Position numbers and translations under genes: made by a program. A DNA stretch of 64,000 nucleotides from an uncultured Prevotellaceae bacterium. GTDB lineage: Bacteria > Bacteroidota > Bacteroidia > Bacteroidales > Bacteroidaceae. This document shows, one piece after another, positions 58,239-64,000 of the stretch. The stretch is taken from contig CAMWKZ010000004.1 of the NCBI GenBank assembly GCA_947174945.1, positions 1 to 64,000 of the forward strand. Direction: 5' to 3'. Position 1 is the first letter of the stretch, and each line of letters starts with the position of its first letter. Under the pieces are notes generated by a model. It was given only the letters and a program-made list of their open reading frames with translations, was not told the origin of the DNA and ran no database searches.

Positions 58239-59375
58239 ATGGCAGGTTTATACATACATATCCCCTTTTGCAAAAGCCGTTGCATCTACTGCGGCTTTTA
58301 CTCTACCGTTGGGCAGGAGCTGCGCCAACGCTACATTGATGCCGTATGCCGTGAGATGGAAATGAGGTGCCTACCCCCATCGTCCTCCAAGCAGGGGGAG
58401 CGTATCAGCACCGTATATTTAGGCGGCGGCACCCCCAGCCAGCTGACAGCCGAGCAGTTGCAGCAGTTGTTCCTATATATAAATAAGGTATATGACTGTA
58501 AAGCTGAAGAGGTAACCATTGAGTGCAATCCCGACGACATCACTCCTGAGTACGCTGCCATGCTGTCGCAGCTGCCCGTCAACCGCGTTTCAATGGGAGC
58601 GCAGACCTTCGACGACCGTCGACTGCGGTTTCTGCACCGCCGCCACACGGCATCACAAGTGCCGCAGACCGTTGAGCACCTCAGGGCGGCTGGCATCAGG
58701 AACATCAGCATTGACCTGATGTATGGCTTCCCCCATGAGACCCTCGACGACTGGCAACACGACATAGATGCCGCTCTTGCGCTCAACGTTGAGCACCTAT
58801 CGGCCTACTGTCTGATGGTGGAAGAAGGCACCCCACTCTATGAGCAACTGAGAAATGAAGGAAAAGAGGAGATAAGAGAATGTGACGAAGATACGGAACG
58901 GCTGATGTATGAACGGCTGATTGCCCAGCTGACCGCTGCCGGCTATGAGCACTACGAGCTATCAAACTTTGCGAAGCCCGGTTTCCGCTCGCGCCATAAC
59001 AGTAGTTACTGGCACGATGTGCCCTACATCGGACTGGGGGCTGCCGCCCATTCCTACGACGGACAATGCCGCCAATGGAACGTCAGCGACATTCGCCAGT
59101 ACATTGAAAGCATCGAACAAGGCAAGATACCCTGCGAAAAGGAATGGCTGGACGATGACACTCGTTATAACGACCGCATAGCTACAGCCATGCGCACCAG
59201 TGACGGCCTCAACCTAAGCAGTCTGTCGGAGAAGCATCGCCAATACTGCCTGAAGGAAGCTAAGCCGTATATAGCCGACGGGCTGCTGCAACTGACGGAC
59301 GACCTGCGTCTGGTGCTAACCCGTAAAGGGCTTTTCGTCAGCGATATGGTTATGAGTGCGCTGGTCTTTGTCTGA
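58239..59375 (+). CDS. hemW: HemW-like radical SAM protein (heme chaperone)
   Basis: This 378-residue protein starts MAGLYIHIPFCKSRCIYCGF, the standard HemW N-terminus with the CxxxCxxC radical-SAM motif within the first 20 residues. Further motifs are YLGGGTPSQL, EVTIECNPDD, RVSMGAQTFDDRRLRFLHR and SIDLMYGFPHET, then a HemN C-terminal domain (HYELSNFAKPGFRSRHNSSYW, by its YELSNFAKPG core). Members insert heme into respiratory proteins and are often misannotated as coproporphyrinogen oxidase. I set the start at 58239 rather than the frame start at 58179, which lies upstream of the promoter box. Cytochrome bd in this window could be a client. Confidence 0.9.
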   Translation: MAGLYIHIPFCKSRCIYCGFYSTVGQELRQRYIDAVCREMEMRCLPPSSSKQGERISTVYLGGGTPSQLTAEQLQQLFLYINKVYDCKAEEVTIECNPDDITPEYAAMLSQLPVNRVSMGAQTFDDRRLRFLHRRHTASQVPQTVEHLRAAGIRNISIDLMYGFPHETLDDWQHDIDAALALNVEHLSAYCLMVEEGTPLYEQLRNEGKEEIRECDEDTERLMYERLIAQLTAAGYEHYELSNFAKPGFRSRHNSSYWHDVPYIGLGAAAHSYDGQCRQWNVSDIRQYIESIEQGKIPCEKEWLDDDTRYNDRIATAMRTSDGLNLSSLSEKHRQYCLKEAKPYIADGLLQLTDDLRLVLTRKGLFVSDMVMSALVFV

Positions 59376-59427
59376 TGACATTTAAGCCGGCTGCACGTCA
59401 TTCAATATAAGTAATACACGACACAAT

Positions 59428-62247
59428 ATGAATACTTGGAAACAAAACCTTGAAGAGACCAAAAAGCACTATATTGACTGGTGGAACCATAAAGGCATTG
59501 TGCTGAATATGTGGGAACACTTTCAGGAGGGTGTCAAGCCTCATGCCAACGTGCCTGAGCCCAAGCCCTATAAAGACCTGAACCAGCGGTGGTTTGACCC
59601 TGAGTGGCGGGCTGAGTACTTAGACTGGTACGTGACCCACTCCTCCATGCTGGCTGATATGTTGCCCGTTGCCAACACGCAATTAGGGCCCGGCTCACTG
59701 GCCGCCATTCTGGGCGGTGTGTTCGAAGGTGGAGAGGACACCATCTGGATTCACCCCGACCCTAACTATACAGACGACATCAAGTTTGACCCCAATCACC
59801 CCAACTACATCCTGCACAAAGACTTGCTACGAGCCTGCAAGCGCAAGGCCCAAGGGCACTACTATGTGGGAATGCCCGACCTGATGGAGGGCATGGATGT
59901 GCTGGCCGCCATGAAGGGTACCGACAAGGTGTTGCTCGACACGGTGATGCAGCCCGAAGTGCTGGAACGACAGCTCCAACAAATCAACGACATCTATTTC
60001 CAAGTATTCGATGAACTCTATGACATTATCCGCGAGGGCGACGAAATGGCCTTCTGCTATTTCTCCTCATGGGCTCCGGGCAAGATGTCAAAGCTGCAAA
60101 GCGACATCTCGACCATGATTAGCGTCGATGACTACCGTCGCTTTGTACAGCCCTTTATCCGTGAGCAGTGCCAGAAGATTGACTATACCCTCTACCATTT
60201 GGACGGTGTGGGAGCCATGCACCACTTGGATGCCCTGCTGGAAATCAAGGAACTGAATGCCATCCAGTGGACTCCCGGCGTGGGCGAACCACAAGGCGGC
60301 AGTCCGAAATGGTACGACCTGTACAAAAAGATACTGGCAGGTGGCAAGAGCATCATGGCTTGCTGGGTGACGCTGGACGAACTGCGCCCACTGCTTGACA
60401 ACATCGGCGGCGATGGCGTGCATCTGGAAATGGACTTCCACAACGAGCGGGAGGTGGAACAGGCCATGCGCATCGTAGAGGAATTTGAGCATAGCCGTAA
60501 CCTGCACCCTGCCACCCCAGACCCTGTAGACCGTGAGGTGGAGGACATCATCCGCACGGTGGAATCAGCAACATCTACGAAATCGCCCCTTCCTACCAAC
60601 CGCCTTTTATTACTTGACGGTGCTATGGGTACCATGCTCCAGCAATACCAGTTGCGCGAGGAGGACTTCCGTGGAGCCCGCTTTGCCAACCACACCCACG
60701 AGCTGAAAGGCTGCAACGATGTGCTGTCGCTGACGTGCCCCTTCGTTGTTCGCGATGTTCATCGCAGATACTTAGAGGCTGGTGCCGACATCATTGAGAC
60801 CAATACGTTCAACGCCCAGCGTATATCAATGAGCGACTATGGTTTGCAGGACCATTGTCGCGACATCAATCTGGCTGCTGCGAAGATAGCCCGCCAGTGT
60901 GCCGATGCGTTTAGTTTCCCTGACCAGCCGCGCTACGTGGTGGGCAGCATAGGTCCGACCAGTCGCACCACGTCGGTAGCCACCAGTGGCGAACCACTTG
61001 ACAAGGAGGTGCTGCGCGAAGCGTATGCCGAACAAATCAAGGCACTGGTCGACGGCAACGTGGATGCCCTGCTTATTGAAACCATTTTCGATACAGAGAA
61101 TGCCCGCATTGCCATTGAAGAAGCCCGCCACATTGCACCCGATATGCCTTTGATGCTTAGCTTCAATGTAACTACCCCTGATGGGCATAATATGCTGGGG
61201 CAGGACATCATAGAGTTCCTTGACACATTGGACAAGGAGGGCATCTTCTCGGTGGGCATCAACTGCGTAGCCGACGTAGCTGCCATGACACCACTAATAC
61301 AACAGTTGGCTCGCTTTGGCACTCGTGTCAGTCTCTATCCCAACGCAGGTATGCCCGACAGCAACGGGCACTATACCAAGACACCCGAAAGCCTGATTAA
61401 AGACCTATGGCCTTTGTTAGAGAACCACAGGCTGAGCATTATCGGTGGTTGCTGCGGAACAACGGATGCCCATATTGGCATGATGGCCAAAGCCATAGAG
61501 CCAGTAGCAGGACTGCGACTGTCGCCACTCAGCAGCACCACACCCGATATACCCGTCATGCCAAAGGTGTCCATCGAACCGACAACACCTAAAGAGACTA
61601 TTAGCGAAGCCACTCCCGATGAGCGTCTTTTCCAAGCTATCCTCAATGGCAAAAGCGATGAGGCGGCAACGGCCACCCACGATGCCATTGCCCAGCATAT
61701 AGCCCCACAGGACTTGATTAACGGTCAGATGATACGGGCTATGGGCGAAGTGGGTCAACGATTCCAAGACGGCAAGGCCTTTGTTCCGCAACTACTAATG
61801 GCGGGACGCGCCATGAAGGCAGCACTGGAACTGCTGAAACCCCTATTGTCAGGAACAGCCAGTACAGCCATTGGCAAGGTGGTGATTGGTACGGTAAAGG
61901 GCGATTTGCACGACATTGGCAAGAACCTTGTGGCTTCGATGCTGGAGGGATGTGGTTTCAAGGTGGTCAACATCGGCATTGATGTATCAGCCGACAAGTT
62001 TATTGAGGAGGTAAAGAAGAACCAGCCCGACATTCTTTGTATGTCGGCACTGCTTACCACCACAATGGGCTACATGAAAGAAGTGATTGATGCCTTGACA
62101 GCAGCAGGCATCCGCAACCAAGTAAAGGTGATGGTGGGCGGTGCCCCCGTTACGCAGGGCTTTGCCGACGAGATAGGAGCCGACGGGTATAGCGATAACG
62201 CCAACTCAGCCGTCACCGTAGCCAAGCAATTACTTGGCAGGCTTTAA
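59428..62247 (+). CDS. Fused UroD-like / homocysteine methyltransferase / B12-binding protein
   Basis: This 939-residue cytoplasmic protein has three parts. Residues 1 to about 365 are UroD-like (WWNHKGIVLNMWEHF, YHLDGVGAMHHLDALLEI), the fold also used by methylcobamide methyltransferases. Residues about 387-690 match the MetH homocysteine domain: LLLLDGAMGTML, with zinc ligands in VGINCVAD and IGGCCGTTDAH. Residues about 725-939 are the MetH-type B12 module: a helical cap, then DLHDIGKN at about 827 with the cobalamin-binding His, and VMVGGAPV. The MetH folate-binding domain is missing. So the protein should make methionine from homocysteine with a methyl group delivered by its own UroD-like domain from an unknown donor. 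It follows hemW by 52 bases. No cobalamin riboswitch is evident. Confidence 0.88.
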   Translation: MNTWKQNLEETKKHYIDWWNHKGIVLNMWEHFQEGVKPHANVPEPKPYKDLNQRWFDPEWRAEYLDWYVTHSSMLADMLPVANTQLGPGSLAAILGGVFEGGEDTIWIHPDPNYTDDIKFDPNHPNYILHKDLLRACKRKAQGHYYVGMPDLMEGMDVLAAMKGTDKVLLDTVMQPEVLERQLQQINDIYFQVFDELYDIIREGDEMAFCYFSSWAPGKMSKLQSDISTMISVDDYRRFVQPFIREQCQKIDYTLYHLDGVGAMHHLDALLEIKELNAIQWTPGVGEPQGGSPKWYDLYKKILAGGKSIMACWVTLDELRPLLDNIGGDGVHLEMDFHNEREVEQAMRIVEEFEHSRNLHPATPDPVDREVEDIIRTVESATSTKSPLPTNRLLLLDGAMGTMLQQYQLREEDFRGARFANHTHELKGCNDVLSLTCPFVVRDVHRRYLEAGADIIETNTFNAQRISMSDYGLQDHCRDINLAAAKIARQCADAFSFPDQPRYVVGSIGPTSRTTSVATSGEPLDKEVLREAYAEQIKALVDGNVDALLIETIFDTENARIAIEEARHIAPDMPLMLSFNVTTPDGHNMLGQDIIEFLDTLDKEGIFSVGINCVADVAAMTPLIQQLARFGTRVSLYPNAGMPDSNGHYTKTPESLIKDLWPLLENHRLSIIGGCCGTTDAHIGMMAKAIEPVAGLRLSPLSSTTPDIPVMPKVSIEPTTPKETISEATPDERLFQAILNGKSDEAATATHDAIAQHIAPQDLINGQMIRAMGEVGQRFQDGKAFVPQLLMAGRAMKAALELLKPLLSGTASTAIGKVVIGTVKGDLHDIGKNLVASMLEGCGFKVVNIGIDVSADKFIEEVKKNQPDILCMSALLTTTMGYMKEVIDALTAAGIRNQVKVMVGGAPVTQGFADEIGADGYSDNANSAVTVAKQLLGRL

Positions 62248-62883
62248 GCGACGTTTATAACACTGCTTGAAATCACAAAGTCCGCAAGTATAGTCCAACT
62301 TGCGGACTTTTTTGCCTACACCGATGATGCCGCTAACACTCTTGATGGGCATCATCAGCGACGAGTCAGTCAAAGTAACCCCACACGTTTGACCATTGAA
62401 CAAAGGAAAGAGCAACTGCTGCTGGCTGACGTGCCATCCACAATAGCCGGGCGAGAAACGGTTGGTATGCTGCCAACCGAGTTTATCGATGCTTTCTTGC
62501 AAGTGCAGTTCCATGAGGTCAGCCGTCTTCTCAGCCATAACGGAGCCAAGGGCATCGGCTATGAATATCCGCACGATGTCGCCCTGTTCTTTCAGCCGTT
62601 GCTGATAAGCCTCAAACTCCACACCACTGGTACAAATAAAGAGCGCATAAGCCTGTGAGCCTCGCAACTGGCGCAGGATAATCTTGCCCATGTCGAAGGC
62701 GGGCTGTTCTGGTAGTACAAGATAACAGAACCGAGGGCGAAGCCACGGGCGCACCTCGTCAATAACCGACTGCGTTTCCCTTTGCGTCGCCTCGTCAGGC
62801 AGCGCATCGCGGTAGCCCATTTGCTCGTAAACATCGGCAAGAGTTAACCGCAGGTCATCGTATGTCAGTATCTTCTGCGTCAC
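62230..62883 (-). CDS. Detached MetH-type reactivation domain protein
   Basis: This 217-residue protein matches the SAM-binding reactivation domain normally at the C-terminus of methionine synthase. NRFSPGYCGWHVSQQQLLFPLF corresponds to the RxSxGY signature of that domain, seen here as RFSPGYCGW, followed by SLMMPIKSVSGIIGVG. A C-terminal cysteine pair (YTCGLCDFKQCYKRR) may bind metal. It starts with GTG, overlapping the upstream stop as GTGA. It overlaps the convergent fusion gene by 18 bases. It probably re-reduces inactive cob(II)alamin on the fusion protein. Confidence 0.85.
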   Translation of the reverse strand: MTQKILTYDDLRLTLADVYEQMGYRDALPDEATQRETQSVIDEVRPWLRPRFCYLVLPEQPAFDMGKIILRQLRGSQAYALFICTSGVEFEAYQQRLKEQGDIVRIFIADALGSVMAEKTADLMELHLQESIDKLGWQHTNRFSPGYCGWHVSQQQLLFPLFNGQTCGVTLTDSSLMMPIKSVSGIIGVGKKVRKLDYTCGLCDFKQCYKRRLKPAK

Positions 62884-63887
62884 CCCTTATTATATTCGTC
62901 CAGCGCACTAAAGAAAGCATCAATGTTATGCAACGGCGTATGCGGTGGGGTGTCGCAACCGCTGGATAGCACAAAGTTTGGATAGTCTTTAGTCTGCTCC
63001 AACAAGTCCATCACCGTCTTCCTCATTTGCGAAGGCATACCATCCTTAAACACCGATACAGGGTCAATGTTACCCATAGCCAATGCCGTGGGTGGTACCT
63101 CGCGAATCACCTCCTCCATGCGACACTTATTGCCAAAGTGGTAAGCGGCAGCACCTGTCGCAACCATCGCCTCGGTACAATGTCCCGTATTACCGCAGTT
63201 GTGAAGGAGCACGATGAAGCTATCGTCCTGCACCCGCTCTACGATGCGCTTCACGTATTGTGACGAGAACCGTTTGCAATCATCATTCGAGAGCAGACCC
63301 GCAGCAGGCTCAGCCATCATCACCCCATTAGCCCCTGTCAGTTTCAGTGCCTGACAATACTTCTCTATAAAGTCAGTACACTTCTGCAACAGCGTATGCG
63401 CAGCATCTGGGTTTTCGTAGATGAGCACCATTATCTCCGACATATCATACAGACGACCCGCCAACGAGAAGGGGCCGATGCAACCAGCAAACAAGGGGCG
63501 GTCGCTGATAGCCCGGGCAGCCAGCAGGTTGGCTTTCAGATAGGCAGGGATGCGCCCCGCAGCAAGAGAAGGCACTTGCAGGCGATAGATGCTCTCCGCA
63601 TCGGGCAGCAGACGGTTGCTGACAGCAGGCACCGCCTCATCGCTGAAAGCTATCTCGGCACCGAAAGCCTCTGCCTCAGTAGTCAAATCCATAATGGTAC
63701 AGGCTGCTGCACACGGATAACGCTTGGTCAGCGCCATGACGGCCTCGTAGTGAACACGCCCGTCGCTGACAGCTTGCCGCACCGTGTTCCCATTCAGTTC
63801 AATACCGGGATGCGTCATCACAGGTATGGCCGTCACTTCTTTCTGTCGGATGACCTCAGCCATCCATTGCTTCATATTTATCTTCAT
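62880..63887 (-). CDS. MtaA/MtbA-like UroD-family methyltransferase
   Basis: This 335-residue protein has a UroD fold (IPVMTHPGIELNGNTVRQAV, FAGCIGPFSLAGRLYDMSE). The zinc-site pattern of methylcobamide:thiol methyltransferases is present: His and Cys in LLHNCGNTG and a later Cys in SSGCDTPPHTPLHNIDAFF. These residues argue for methyl transfer rather than uroporphyrinogen decarboxylation. I chose the ATG at 63887; another lies four codons later, and the longer frame to 63962 looks non-coding. The stop overlaps the reactivation-domain gene, so both are cotranslated. With the fusion gene opposite, they form a corrinoid methyl-transfer module. The methyl donor or acceptor is unknown. Confidence 0.85.
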   Translation of the reverse strand: MKINMKQWMAEVIRQKEVTAIPVMTHPGIELNGNTVRQAVSDGRVHYEAVMALTKRYPCAAACTIMDLTTEAEAFGAEIAFSDEAVPAVSNRLLPDAESIYRLQVPSLAAGRIPAYLKANLLAARAISDRPLFAGCIGPFSLAGRLYDMSEIMVLIYENPDAAHTLLQKCTDFIEKYCQALKLTGANGVMMAEPAAGLLSNDDCKRFSSQYVKRIVERVQDDSFIVLLHNCGNTGHCTEAMVATGAAAYHFGNKCRMEEVIREVPPTALAMGNIDPVSVFKDGMPSQMRKTVMDLLEQTKDYPNFVLSSGCDTPPHTPLHNIDAFFSALDEYNKG

Positions 63888-64000
63888 CGCTATCAAGTCT
63901 ATGTCCTTAACAATAGGAAGACGAAGATGCCACCGTTTTGTCACTATTCGGAATGATGACAAACCACGTGCAGCTACGTCATATTATGTAAAGGATTATA

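Noticed and set aside
59376..59427. Cobalamin riboswitch before the corrinoid fusion gene
   Set aside because: The gap is only 52 bases, too short for a B12 riboswitch, and no B12-box-like sequence is seen.
63888..64000. Start of another gene at the right edge
   Set aside because: The last 113 bases hold only upstream sequence of the MtaA-like gene; no convincing coding start or promoter box could be fixed.

Overview
The window looks like chromosome from a Bacteroidales bacterium, most likely a gut or rumen Prevotella-type species. The evidence is a SusC/SusD polysaccharide utilisation locus, promoters with the Bacteroidetes -7 box TAnnTTTG, a fused NuoCD subunit, DUF4492 upstream of cydAB, a type IX secretion (T9SS) PorE homologue, and a Bacteroides-type EF-G2. 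Most genes are moderately GC-rich. The C10 peptidase region (37.1-39.5 kb) and the 3' third of a large lipoprotein gene (54.9-55.6 kb) are visibly AT-richer.

Layout. 0-2.2 kb: complex I genes nuoA-nuoB-nuoCD (minus strand, running off the left edge). 2.3-4.2 kb: a small HTH regulator and a PafA-like alkaline phosphatase. 4.3-25.4 kb: a mannan/glucomannan utilisation locus built as two divergent operons. The minus operon encodes an esterase, a GH26 mannanase, a GH130 phosphorylase, a GPH symporter and an AGE-family epimerase. The plus operon encodes SusC, SusD, two surface glycan-binding lipoproteins, a small lipoprotein, a GH26-GH5 enzyme and a GH115 enzyme. Together they describe a full route: surface cleavage, SusCD import, periplasmic trimming and deacetylation, symport of mannobiose, epimerisation to mannosyl-glucose, and phosphorolysis. 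No dedicated regulator is present in the locus.

25.9-32.1 kb: a histidine phosphatase (MINPP/phytase-like) convergent with a TolC-HlyD-ABC-ABC exporter operon. 32.2-35.9 kb: DUF4492-cydA-cydB and a LUD-domain gene. 35.9-37.2 kb: a repeat-rich intergenic island and a HigA-like antitoxin with a decayed toxin. 37.2-39.5 kb: a C10 cysteine peptidase whose T9SS tail is separated by one in-frame TAG, plus a small secreted protein. 39.7-45.3 kb: topB, porE, and an ECF sigma/PspC/DUF operon. 45.4-47.8 kb: rsmF-thyA-folA. 47.8-50.3 kb: ExbB, a 40-residue membrane peptide, two ExbD proteins and an Lrp regulator. 50.5-55.6 kb: a FucI-like protein, unknown genes, tRNA-Ser(GGA), and a mosaic lipoprotein with a structured leader. 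56-64 kb: EF-G2, HemW and a corrinoid methyltransferase cluster.

Two observations stand out. First, six intergenic sites carry tandem arrays with exactly the same 22-bp period but different sequences; most units contain a short imperfect dyad. Second, the last 4.5 kb encodes an unusual corrinoid-dependent methyl-transfer system: a UroD-like/homocysteine-methyltransferase/B12-binding fusion without a folate domain, a detached MetH reactivation domain, and a second MtaA-like methyltransferase.
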